From the NCBI GenBank assembly GCA_030407085.1, contig CM059586.1, positions 101,631,501 through 101,695,500 of the forward strand: a DNA stretch of 64,000 nt, given 5' to 3'. The stretch comes from Trichopria drosophilae (taxonomy: Eukaryota; Arthropoda; Insecta; Hymenoptera; Diapriidae). The notes under the pieces were generated by a model. The model was given only the letters and a program-made list of their open reading frames with translations, made no database searches and was not told the DNA's origin. Positions 12,774-21,479 of the stretch are shown piece after piece. A program made the position numbers and the translations under genes. Position 1 is the stretch's first letter; every line of letters starts with the position of its first letter.

Positions 12774-12895
12774 GGGTGCACCTCAAAAACCTTGAAAAAT
12801 TACTAAACAGACACTTCAAAAACCAGGCATTCAAAATCCAGACATTTCAAAAAACAAACTTTCAAAATATGTGTGCATTTTGAAATGTCTGGGTT
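12774..12895. mobile_element. MITE, left part (interrupted at 12.9 kb)
   Basis: The left terminus GGGTGCACCTCAAAAACC mirrors the right terminus at 18,689, whose reverse complement is GGGTGTACCTCAAAACCC. Both share ACAGACACTTCAAAAACC and GACATTCAAAATCCAGA-like segments further in. An internal palindrome pairs CCAGACATTTCAAAA (12,838 onward) with TTTTGAAATGTCTGG (near 12,878-12,893). Together with 18,549-18,689 the undisturbed MITE would be about 265 bp. It is non-coding and sits in the reverse-transcriptase remnant with an 8-bp duplication, compatible with hAT- or P-type insertion. Confidence 0.8.
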
Positions 12896-13461
12896 TTAAC
12901 CCATTAACGCGTGAAATGACAATTTTTATACTTCATTTTCAATCAAGTATTTCGTATCAAATTAAAGTTGAAAACAATTGAGAGGTACGTATCCTACTGT
13001 TTTCGAAGTCGCTCTTCAAGATTCCGAGGTCAAAATTGAGTTTCAGCCATCAGGAATTCCAATATGGCGCCGAGTTTTTAAAAAAATTCAAAAAAATTGG
13101 GAATTATTTATTCCTATCAATTTTTTTCGAGTTATTAGAATATTGGGATTCTATTGAAACTCTGAACAAAGGTGAACAAAATACTTCAATTTTAAGGAAA
13201 AATTTTACTTCTATACCCTACATCATTCTAACGACCTCAAAATGGTGTCAACAATGAAAATGTCTTTGAGAAATTTCTGGACGCTCTAACTCAAAAACTA
13301 CCAACTTTTTTTAAAAATGCCCAGAATGAAAAGTTCTTAAAATTCATCAAGCGATATAGTGGAATTTTTTCAACATTTTTTTATGACATTTTGAGACATT
13401 TTTTTTCAACATTTTTTTCAAAATTGTAATTTATTTACAAAAAATTCTGAAAAAAATTTAG

Positions 13462-14543
13462 TATATTCTCTGATAGATGATGTTTTCAATCGAATTGTAT
13501 GCGATAAATTGTCCGCAGACTCGATAATTGAAAAAGGGCTGTATTATCATTCTGCATGCTTAAGAACATATGAAAGAAAATTTGATCGACGAAAGGTACT
13601 TGATAATATTAACACACAAGTTCCAAATGAAGAAATAAATGAAATTTTATTTTGTGATCATGAAGAATCAAACTGTAACTTCGAAAATGAAATAAGTAAA
13701 CGGGAAGCATTGATTTTGGAATATATCAAGATAATTGAACCTCGAATTTACGACGGTGAAGCTTTTGAACTAAGTACTTTAACAAGAACCATAGAAGAAA
13801 AATATGATTTCAAAGAAAGTCTTAATAACCGCTTGATAAAAAAGGTATTCATTGATTATTTTGGTGAAAGCATTTCATTTTCATATCCACGACAACGTAA
13901 CAAATCTGTTTTATTGTACTATTCGAAAATATCGCAAGCAGAAATGGCAAATACAATTCGCACTTCCGCGAACGTTAGTAGCTGTGCTCTTGAACTGAGG
14001 AAATCTTTATTTGCTGTCGATTTTAATTTGGAAAATAAATATTGCGACGAGCATGACTTACAATTATCTTTAGACAAAATGACAATTCCAGATAGTCTAG
14101 CAGAATTATTTTCAACGTTATTTAATATTAATGTTGATCGTTTAAAAACATTAGATAATATAGCGCAAAATGAATTTGATGCTAAAGCATTCAAAATAAA
14201 ATGTCTCTATCAAATTATGTTTTATATTGCGCACGACGGACGCAAACGTACACCATTGCATGTTTTAACTGGTTTATCAATCCACCATATGACTAAAAAC
14301 AAATCTGTTATATCTAGTTTGAATCATAGTGGCTTATCAATTTCTTACGACGAAATTGAAAGGCATCGGAGTAGATTAGCACTTTATACTGCTCGATCAG
14401 CTGAAACAAAAATGCCTTTACCTAGCAATTTTGATCCAAATATTTTTACAACAGCTGCTTTTGACAATTTTGATCACGAAGAAAATACGATATCAGGTTT
14501 GAATGGCACACATGATACCGTTTCAGTTTTATTTCAGGAATAA
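13462..14543 (+). CDS. PIN/CXC-family gene, segment 1 (N-terminal region)
   Basis: The frame is open from 13,395, but coding character starts after a probable AAAAATTTAG acceptor (AG 13,460-13,461), so no ATG start is claimed; 13,509 is a TTG codon. Early residues GLYYHSACLRTYERKF fit the family's conserved His-x3-Cys region. Further on come HVLTGLSIHHMTKNK (near 14,259), LNHSGLSISYDEIERHRS, and AFDNFDHEENTISGLNGTHD (14,455-14,514), a family hallmark. An in-frame TAA at 14,541 ends this segment. The same frame continues immediately beyond it with family-like sequence, so TAA is a premature stop (or assembly error) rather than the natural end. Enzymatic role of this region is unknown. Confidence 0.7.
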
Positions 14544-15842
14544 CATGACACACAAATTGGTAAACCTGAATTTGCAGAAATGGAATTTAATGTCAAAAGA
14601 TCCTTTGATAAATCATTAAAGTGTCAGATGAAAAGGGATTTTACGAAGCCACAAAAAGAACTAAATTTACCTGCAGATATTTCAAAAAATACGGAACATA
14701 TTTCAATCGAACCTGAAATGTATAATCGTAACATGCGAGCAGATGATTTAGCATGGCATTTATGCCGCTTAAGTTTGTCTGAATCTACTGACGATACAAT
14801 ACGATTAAAATGTAATGACGATAAAAATATACCATCTTGGGCAGCATTTCATTCAATTCTAGGAAACGATTCTAGACGTCCTCAATGTACTGGATTTTTA
14901 CCTATGCTACCATATCCAGTTACGGAATATGATACGGTATATACGGCCATGTGCAACTTCATTGAAATAGCTCAACAATTAAAACAACAATATTTACCTA
15001 TTGCTTGCGACGAAGGAGTTTATAAAATTGCTCGTCATATTAAATTTTTAAAAAGCGAAGAAATGATGCCTTTAGTTTTAATTTTAGGTGGATTCCACAT
15101 GACGAAAGTGATTTTTAGTAGTTTAGGGAAGTTATTAACTGCAAGCGGAATAGAAAATGTTCTCATAGAAACTGGTTTATTTGGAATTAATGTAACAAAT
15201 CAGGCTTTGAGTGGGTCACATTATAACCGAGCTATTAAAGCATACTTTATTATTAGTGAAGCTCTTACACGTTTACAATTGCAAGCCTTTTTGACCAATT
15301 CTAATTTAGAGGTTTACAAAAATGAATTGGAAATGTTAGAAAATTTAAAAAATTGCATTTCCGAACAAAGCTTTGATGAAGGTAAATGTATTCTGAAATT
15401 ATTTCAGAATTCGTCGCAAAATTTAAGAAACGGCTTTAATGAATTTGTAAGCAAAAGATCTGAGGAGTCACCGCTTTTCAGATATTGGAATAATATACTG
15501 ATCATAATCGATCTAGCGCGTGATTTAATACGAGCAGACCGCCAAGGCGATTGGAATTTACACGTGACTACAGTTAAAAAATTACAACCTATTTTCCATG
15601 CAACGGATCGGGTCAATTATGCACGTTGGAGCTCTATATACTTAGAAGATATTTTAAACTTAGAACAAGATATGCCAGAAGTACATGCTGAATTTGTGTC
15701 AAAAGGGACATTTACAGTGAAGCAAACATCAAAATCTTGTTCTTCTGTAGCCATGGATCATTGTTTAGAACAAAGTATAAATAAATCTGCAAAAAGTCGT
15801 GCATCAGGCATTATAGGCGCAACTAAAAAAAAAATACAGTAG
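14544..15842 (+). CDS. PIN/CXC-family gene, segment 2 (central region)
   Basis: This is the same frame as segment 1. The first ATG is 14,580, but translation homology begins before it. Recognisable family blocks are EYDTVYTAMCNF, LPIACDEGVYKIARHIKF, LILGGFHMTKVIF, SGIENVLIE, HYNRAIKAYF, GDWNLHVTT and NYARWSSIYLEDIL, then a C-terminal SKSRASGIIGAT stretch. No catalytic assignment is known for this region; it precedes the nuclease-like core. Ten adenines at 15,825-15,834 throw the frame into TAG at 15,840-15,842. Reading on in the -1 frame restores the family sequence (NTVAAWTLIFHEM). Confidence 0.7.
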   Translation, partial: HDTQIGKPEFAEMEFNVKRSFDKSLKCQMKRDFTKPQKELNLPADISKNTEHISIEPEMYNRNMRADDLAWHLCRLSLSESTDDTIRLKCNDDKNIPSWAAFHSILGNDSRRPQCTGFLPMLPYPVTEYDTVYTAMCNFIEIAQQLKQQYLPIACDEGVYKIARHIKFLKSEEMMPLVLILGGFHMTKVIFSSLGKLLTASGIENVLIETGLFGINVTNQALSGSHYNRAIKAYFIISEALTRLQLQAFLTNSNLEVYKNELEMLENLKNCISEQSFDEGKCILKLFQNSSQNLRNGFNEFVSKRSEESPLFRYWNNILIIIDLARDLIRADRQGDWNLHVTTVKKLQPIFHATDRVNYARWSSIYLEDILNLEQDMPEVHAEFVSKGTFTVKQTSKSCSSVAMDHCLEQSINKSAKSRASGIIGATKKKIQ

Positions 15843-17065
15843 CAGCTTGGACTCTTATTTTTCATGAAATGGCTGCTATTACAAATGTATATAAGAATGT
15901 AACGAACGTACAAAATAATAATTCGGACTTACAGGTCCATCATGAGTTTTCGTCATCAAACACAGCTTACACTGAAGAAAGCGTTAGTGCAGTAGTTGAC
16001 TATCTTTTGCAACATGATGGAAACCCTTTCCAATTAGGAAATCATCCCTTAAGAAACATGATAACACAGGAATTAGTTGATGAGAAAGCTGCACAACTTT
16101 TGCTGCAAGCATTTGAAATTGGTTGCAATCAATATAATAAATTTAGGCAAGAAAGAATTGCGGAGAAAAATATTTCTTTCTCAGCTACTATTCATCGCAA
16201 TAATCTTCCTAATTTCAAAACAACTTTTAACAAAGAATTAAAGAGTTCTGTAAAAGCGAAGAAAAATGTTCATCAATTTAACCGTTTAATCAACATAGCA
16301 ACAGAACGCAACTACGATATTGAAGACTTATTAAGTTATGAATTAACGTCAGAAAATTGCTTGTTTGATGATGAAGGATTAATTAAAAAAGAAAGTAATA
16401 AAAGTCAACTTATACATATACTTGAAAAAAACTTAAATCCAGTTGATTACGAAATGACATATTCTGGTGTAAGTGTAGTAGTTGATGTGATGTTAATTTG
16501 TCGAAAATTAAGATGGAAGTATTTGCATAATTTCCAAGACTTTGCAAATGATTTTTGTCAATCAATATCACGAAAGAGTTCTTATGGTGTCATAAGTCGA
16601 ATTGATTTTGTGTTTGATGATTATTTCGAAAATTCTCCTAAGTCATCAGAAAGACTACGCAGGGCAGCTAGTGAATCAATTACACTTTATAGTATTGACG
16701 AGCATACTCCAATACCAACCCAAGAAGCTAAATTTTGGTCATCATCAATTAACAAAGAAAAACTTCAGTTGTTTCTTCGTAATTACATTCTCAAAAATGG
16801 AGACAACTTATTCCCCAATATAGAATTAGTTTTCAGTACAATAAAATCACAAGAATGTATATCAACTAAGGCACATTTAAAAACAGATTGTACTTTGCCT
16901 ATGCTTCAGCGATTTGATATTGAAGAAGCTGATGTGAAGATAATTTTACATATTGCGAATGCAGCTCTTGAAAAGAGCGCAAAGATTCTTTTACTCTCTT
17001 CTGATACGGACATTATTGTTTTATCACTTAATTTTTGGGAGATGTTTTCTAATTATGGTCTAAAA
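15827..17065 (+). CDS. PIN/CXC-family gene, segment 3 (nuclease-like core, first part)
   Basis: This frame is -1 relative to segment 2 and open from 15,827; the ATG at 15,869 is internal. It ends at a phase-0 donor, AAA|GTATGT, at 17,066. The core carries Glu-Glu-Ala-Asp (16,922-16,933) and Asp-Thr-Asp (17,003-17,011) in the context KILLLSSDTDIIVLSLNF. The spacing is that of the E/D-x-A-D and D-x-D acidic pairs that coordinate metal in PIN/FEN-type nucleases. Assignment to that fold is inference from motif pattern. No stop or frameshift occurs within these 413 codons. Reading past the donor gives a spurious tail ending at 17,119. Confidence 0.75.
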
Positions 17066-17157
17066 GTATGTATCTATATTAAGTATATTCACAAGAAATT
17101 GCATTTTATGCATTATTAAATTACGAAATCATAAAATATTGATCAATTATTTTCTAG
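17066..17157 (+). other. Intron 1 of PIN/CXC-family gene (92 bp)
   Basis: It begins GTATGTATCT and ends TATTTTCTAG. Both flanking codons are whole (phase 0), joining YGLK to ELWIHVSSAN. Without its removal the frame stops at 17,119. Confidence 0.85.
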
Positions 17158-17359
17158 GAATTATGGATACACGTTAGCTCTGCAAATAAAAGTAGAAATA
17201 TACCGATTCATAAATTAGCTACGTCGTTAAGATCACCGATGTGTAACACAATTGTAGCTGCTCATCACCTAAGTGGCGCTGATTATACAAGTAAGGTGGG
17301 CACTAAATTAAGTGCTGTACGTGCTGATCCTACAAAGTATTTACAGAATTTTGGTAGAG
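17158..17359 (+). CDS. PIN/CXC-family gene, segment 4 (Ser-Gly-Ala-Asp motif exon)
   Basis: An internal exon of 202 bp. It reads ELWIHVSSANKSRNIPIHK, then AAHHLSGADYTSKVGTKLSA, then DPTKYLQNFGR. The Gly-x-Asp-x-Thr-Ser block (Asp codon 17,281-17,283) is the third acidic signature of the family, usually written H-x-L-T-G-C-D-T/Y-T-S. The Cys of the common form is Ala here. The exon ends with one base of a split codon at 17,359 before GTAAAT (phase 1). It is too short and internal to appear as an ATG-initiated frame. Confidence 0.8.
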
Positions 17360-17457
17360 GTAAATTATTTAAAACTAATGTTTCTAAAATATTATGCATT
17401 GGTCTTATCTAAAAAATATGTCTACACATTCATCAGGTACATCACTAAACTTCATAG
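17360..17457 (+). other. Intron 2 of PIN/CXC-family gene (98 bp)
   Basis: It begins GTAAATTATT and ends ACTTCATAG. The phase-1 junction rebuilds a GAA codon (G from 17,359, AA from 17,458), giving FGR-E-LCIDQAESYL. Confidence 0.85.
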
Positions 17458-17891
17458 AACTTTGTATTGATCAAGCAGAATCATATCTGGTGCAAATTTT
17501 ACAAAAAGACAGTACGTGCAAATCATTCAATGAACTACGTAATTATCAGTTTCATTATGGGACGAAACAAAATATTTGCGACTTACCTCCAACTTCTGCG
17601 TCAATACGTCTACATATATCAAGAGCTTATTTTATTACTTACAAACAATTGAACTGTTTAAACGAAAAAGCAGAAATTTTAAACCCGCTTCAATTTGGTT
17701 ATATCCAGGAAAATGAATTGCTATTACCGAAAAAAATATTAATATTATTACCTTCAATGGATAAGTTTACACCAAATTGTACTTGCAAAGCATGTGTCAG
17801 GAATACGTGCCCTTGTGTTGCAGCTCAAATACCATGCTGCTCATTTTGTTCGTGTAAGAAACAAAATTCATGTAAAAATAAATTTTCTTAA
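17458..17891 (+). CDS. PIN/CXC-family gene, segment 5 (C-terminus with CXC cluster)
   Basis: The last exon reads LCIDQAESYLVQIL, SFNELRNYQFHYG, ICDLPPTSASIRLHISRAY and LNPLQFGY, all standard family blocks, then a cysteine-rich tail at 17,778-17,885. The cysteine spacing there is C-x-C-x3-C-x4-C-x-C-x6-C-C-x2-C-x-C-x5-C, similar to Tesmin/TSO1 CXC zinc-binding DNA-binding domains. The stop is TAA at 17,889-17,891. DNA binding is inferred from the cysteine pattern. Sequence after the stop is AT-rich without a perfect AATAAA in the first 100 bases. Confidence 0.8.
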
Positions 17892-18544
17892 GATACTCGT
17901 CAAACTGCTATATAATTTATTTGTATATTTATAGTTATATAATATTTATAATTTATTATAGAGTCATAAAACTATTATAAAATAACAGAAGCCATACAGA
18001 AACATGTTGATATTCATAACGGTGAGAAATACATGCATCGAAGTAGCGCCCCAGAAGGCGTAAGACGGGTGACGCGCCTATCGAAGCGCCGTTTGTTTGT
18101 CATGAATAACGATACATAGTATAAGTTAATTTTCATTTTTTTTCTATATATATGCAGTTGATACCTTCAAAAAGAAATATCCACTTCGAATTTCAAAAAA
18201 TAATAATCCCCATGGTAGTATTTAACCACCAAAGTTGGTGAAAATTCACAAAAATCAAACTTAAAATGGCCGTAACTTCTAAAGTATAAGTTTTACAGAA
18301 AAGTGTATAAATGATTTTCTTCTCAGAAATACCTAAAATTTCAGAAAATTTTTGTCCGAGAACGAAAAAACAACTTTTTATACATTGTTTAAACAATGTC
18401 GTTTAAAAAAAAAACGACCACTTTTCAAGAATTTTGACCAACAGATTCGGATTCTACGGATAAAAATACATAAGAATCACCCTCTTCCGGGACTGGACTC
18501 CTTCGTGCACACGGGAAGGTACCCAGCTCCCGGACTATAATGGG
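17892..18544. other. 3' flank and right subterminal region of the TTAA element
   Basis: Non-coding. It includes CpG-bearing sequence at about 18,040-18,110 (GTAGCGCCCCAGAAGGCG, GACGCGCCTATCGAAGCGCC), an AAAATGGCCGTAACTTCTAA segment also found in variant form near 30,020, and the right subterminal GGTACCCAGCTCCCGGACTA. Confidence 0.6.
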
Positions 18545-18548
18545 TTAA

Positions 18549-18689
18549 ATGTCTTTTTCTGGAAATGTCAGGATTGGATTTTCAAAATGTATGTGCTTTT
18601 TGAAATTTCCGGTATTTTAATTCTGGATTTTGAATGTCGGGTTTTTGAAGTGTCTGTTTTCGATTTTTTCCGGGTTTTGAGGTACACCC
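18549..18689. mobile_element. MITE, right part
   Basis: Counterpart of 12,774-12,895. It reads TCAAAATGTATGTGCTTTTTGAAAT (palindromic core), TTTTGAATGTCGGGTTTTTG, AAGTGTCTGTTTTCG and ends GTTTTGAGGTACACCC at 18,689, inverted relative to the left terminus. The TTAA insertion split it. Confidence 0.8.
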
Positions 18690-18697
18690 ATAAATTC
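18690..18697. repeat. 8-bp target duplication, right copy
   Basis: ATAAATTC directly after ACACCC. It matches AGAAATTC at 12,766-12,773 with one mismatch. Confidence 0.75.
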
Positions 18698-19050
18698 TGC
18701 ATATCGTGAATAATATATTATCAATTTCAATACTTTTCCTGATTCATGAAAACAGGCATCCCTAAAATACCTAAATCAGTGGCTCCAAAGGATCTGCGCC
18801 CAATTAGCCGCCTACCGTTACTCTCAAAGATCTTTGAAGAGGCTTGTTATGTACAGTTGTTGTCTCATTTTAACCGATATAACTTACCACTATCGTTTCA
18901 ATCAGGTTTTTGTCGTCACTTTGGGTGTGAAACAGCACTTCTCAGTGTCACTAACGATATAGACTTAAAAATTGAGATCATAATCTTCTTACGCTGATGT
19001 GCTTGAATTGGCTTCACATGTGCCTTTGATACTATAAATCTAAAACTATA
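18698..19050 (+). pseudogene. Non-LTR reverse transcriptase remnant, 3' half
   Basis: After the insertion the reverse transcriptase resumes: YIINFNTFPDS-(stop)-KQASL in one frame, then from about 18,746 KIPKSVAPKDLRPIS and RLPLLSKIFE, then LPLSFQSGFCRHFGCETALL. A further shift near 19,010 gives FTCAFDTINLK, the position of the family's F-x-K-AFDTV/I-N-H block that carries a catalytic Asp. At least two frame changes and several stops make it non-functional. RPIS-x-LP-x-LSK-x-FE is a standard jockey/CR1-type motif. Confidence 0.8.
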
Positions 19051-19259
19051 AATCATGTGATAAAATTGAAGAATTTTGTACTGTCGTCGAATTCTGTCTA
19101 CAATAAACTTGTAAAAAGTTATAAACAATTATTAAAAAAAAAACGCTATTTTTTCATTCACAAACATATTTTAATCAATATTTTCATGTCAAACACGGAA
19201 AGTAATTTTGTAAGCCTTACAATATCGTGTCTTTAATGTCTCAGATATAAATATTCGTA

Positions 19260-20480
19260 ATAACATATGGGAAAAATAAAGATGGCGGCTCCAAAATGGT
19301 GATTGACGCGATTTTTTTTTGTAAAATATTAGCTTAGTGTACCAAATGTTCAAAAATTAATTTAAAAAATTCAAAATCGCGGACGAAAATTCGAAATTTT
19401 ATTTTATATATATGAAATTTTGTACACAGGGGTTTTTGACGTCACCGATTACGAAAATCACGTCATTTTTTAAAGTTAAAAATGTTAGATCCAATATGGC
19501 GGCCGAAAATTAAAAATTTCATTTTATATTTATGAAACTGGGTAAATCAGGGTTTTGGGGTAACTGATTACGAATTACGAGTTATTTTTAAAAAATTAAG
19601 AATGTCGGATGCAGTATGGCGGACAAAATTTAAAAACTTTTCTTAAAAATAGACATAGAGACTTTTTACTGTTATTGATAATTTTCTTTGTTTATACACA
19701 CATTCTGTAATTTCCATGTTGTTTCTTTCCGAAATTCTTAAAATTGACCAAGTAATCAGGAGTTGAAGTGAACAAATTCCGAAAATTTATATTTTATTAT
19801 AAGCAAATTAAAAAAGGTACATATTTTTGTAACGACAAAAGAAGATCTTTTTATCCTGCATAACGATTGCCTTTGAAAATTGAAGTTTAAAACATTTTTA
19901 AAAATTGACTAGTGGAGAATACTTTTCCAGCAGAATCCACGCGAAAGCCGGTTTGATCGCCAGAGGTTTAATCAAAAACTTATATAGTCAAAGTTATATA
20001 TTGCACTGATTAACAGTTCTCAGTACAGTTACATAAAAGTAAAATAAAACTTTTTATTTTTGACCGCGTCATTAGTTTCGCTATTTTCACTTTTCTAAAA
20101 ATTACTCCTAATTCGTAATCCGAGACTCAAAATCCCGATTTACTAAGTTTCATAAAAATAAAACAGCGTTTTTAATTCACTACCGCCATATTGGATTCGC
20201 CATTCTAAATTCTTGAAAAACGACTACATTTTCTTAATCAGCGACCTCAAAAATTCCTATATACCATGATTCATGAATATAAAATGAAACTTTTAATTTT
20301 CGGCCGCCATATTGGATCCGCCATTTTCGATTTTGGAAAAATAACGCGATTTTTATAATCGGTAGCATCAAAAACCCTTACATACCAAGTTTCGTACATA
20401 TTAAATTAAAATTTGGTCCTCCATTTTGAATTTTAGAAAATGCGTTCATTTTCATAATCAGCGACCTAAAAAAGAACCCA
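19260..20480. repeat. Foldback-like ~120-bp CCATTTTGAA array
   Basis: The left arm (19,260-19,650) carries units on the minus strand: GATCCAATATGGCGGCCGAA at about 19,488 and CGGATGCAGTATGGCGGAC near 19,605. The right arm (20,040-20,470) carries plus-strand units: CCGCCATATTGGATTCGCCA near 20,184, CCGCCATATTGGATCCGCCA near 20,304 and a third near 20,420. A spacer of about 400 bp separates the arms. The structure could fold into a long hairpin. The two units 20,153-20,330 are strikingly like 59,464-59,640. No protein is encoded. Confidence 0.7.
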
Positions 20481-21479
20481 TATAACAAACACCGGATAAA
20501 AATATATAAAATGTTCGAATTATTGCAAGCATACACAAAATTGTGGAAAATAAAAAAAAATATAAAACACAAAGTAATTTTCCATCCCTTTCGTATACTA
20601 TTTACATTGTTCTCTTCATACTATAGATTTTTACGATTAGCTTCGATCAAGTTTTTAAACTATTGCCATGTTGGTTTTGCGATGTTGGATTTCTAAAATA
20701 CTGGAAATATTTTTCGATATGCAATTTACATCGGAAGTGATTGGAATGACTAGGAATGAATAATTACATCAAAAGAGAGTAATCTGATGTCAGTACAATA
20801 AGGTCGTGTTAAAGAAAGTAAAGAACGATATCAGATTATACCAAAAAATGGGGTCAGATGATATAAATGTAAGGGTTCTTTTATTGGTGTGTGTATGTGT
20901 TAGCCATAAGTTAATCTAATCACATTTAAATGAATTTCTTTAAAATTATGCTATTAAACACACGATTGGTCCAAACTTACTAGTTTTGAATGCGCCAGTA
21001 TCTGTACTCTTTCGAATTAAATCACTTATTTTTAACAGTTTTCACCTTTAAAACGACTGGTAAAAATAAAAAAATGTTTAGAATCAACTCGAAACGTATA
21101 TTATTGTTTTTATTGATATATTAAAAATGGCTGATTCAATATCGAATACGAAATCACGAAATGTCTGGTATTTTAAGAAAATTCATTATTCAGTGATTTA
21201 GTAAAATAAAAAAATTTAGTACGACTTTTTTACTTTCTATATTCCTTTGGTTTTTTTCTTTTTTTTTATTTCGCTCTTTACATTTAGTTATTATGAAATC
21301 ATAATTATTCAGGTATTTTGTTCATGGCTTTCTTGTGATTCCAATAAATGTAAGTAATGTAATAATAATATTGCATAATTATTTAAGAGAAAGATAATAA
21401 GTTAGTGCTAAAACAGCATATTTTTCAAAGAAACCTCATGCCAGAATGATGTTATTGCTATTATTATCTAACACTTGAT
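20481..21479. other. Noncoding stretch
   Basis: AT-rich, with a milder patch at about 20,730-20,900. No exon, RNA gene or repeat array was recognised. Confidence 0.5.

Larger units (their letters stand above)
13462..17891 (+). pseudogene. PIN/FEN-like nuclease protein with C-terminal CXC cluster (one stop, one frameshift)
   Basis: This gene belongs to a large invertebrate family of uncharacterised proteins, recognised here by an AFDNFDHEENTISG block, an LGGFHMTK block, an HYNRAI block, an EEAD...DTDII pair and a Leu-Ser-Gly-Ala-Asp-Tyr-Thr-Ser block near the end. The last three motifs place acidic residues as in PIN/XPG-FEN nucleases (family knowledge). All three are intact. It ends with a CXC-type cluster. 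Two introns (17,066-17,157 and 17,360-17,457) have consensus borders and matching phases. Damage is limited to TAA at 14,541-14,543 and a -1 shift in the A10 run at 15,825-15,834. About 1,410 codons remain. The N-terminal exon is missing or unrecognised; the likely acceptor is AG at 13,460-13,461. The gene lies wholly inside the TTAA element. Confidence 0.8.
12900..18544. mobile_element. 5.6-kb TTAA element carrying a PIN-like/CXC gene
   Basis: TTAA lies at 12,896-12,899 and 18,545-18,548. The termini are CCCATTAACGCG (left) and TATAATGGG (right), sharing a 7-bp inverted CCCATTA. The right subterminal CTCCCGGACTATAATGGG closely matches an isolated end at 54.2 kb, so this is a dispersed family. 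The insertion target is the middle of a MITE. TTAA target plus CCC termini fits piggyBac-type ends, although Kolobok and Sola3 elements also use TTAA. The single gene at 13,462-17,891 is not a recognised DDE transposase. Left subterminal DNA (12,900-13,460) holds a CCATTTTGAA-type unit and no evident upstream exon. Either the gene is the element's own enzyme or it is cargo moved in trans. Confidence 0.75.

Noticed and set aside
13036..13257. Open frame as an upstream exon of the PIN/CXC gene
   Set aside because: It starts at TTG, overlaps a ~120-bp family-like segment (CAGGAATTCCAATATGGCG), has no family motif and no splice link to 13,462.
15825..15842. Programmed -1 frameshift as a genuine expression signal
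   Set aside because: The A10 run could slip, but no downstream pseudoknot was identified, the gene also has an in-frame TAA upstream, and a one-base length error or mutation is simpler.
17066..17119. Natural C-terminus after GLKVCIYIK...
   Set aside because: GTATGT is a consensus donor and family sequence resumes exactly after the TTTCTAG acceptor in phase.
12900..18544. Calling the element a standard piggyBac, Kolobok, Academ or Maverick
   Set aside because: Target and termini are only suggestive, and no diagnostic transposase, helicase or polymerase gene is present.
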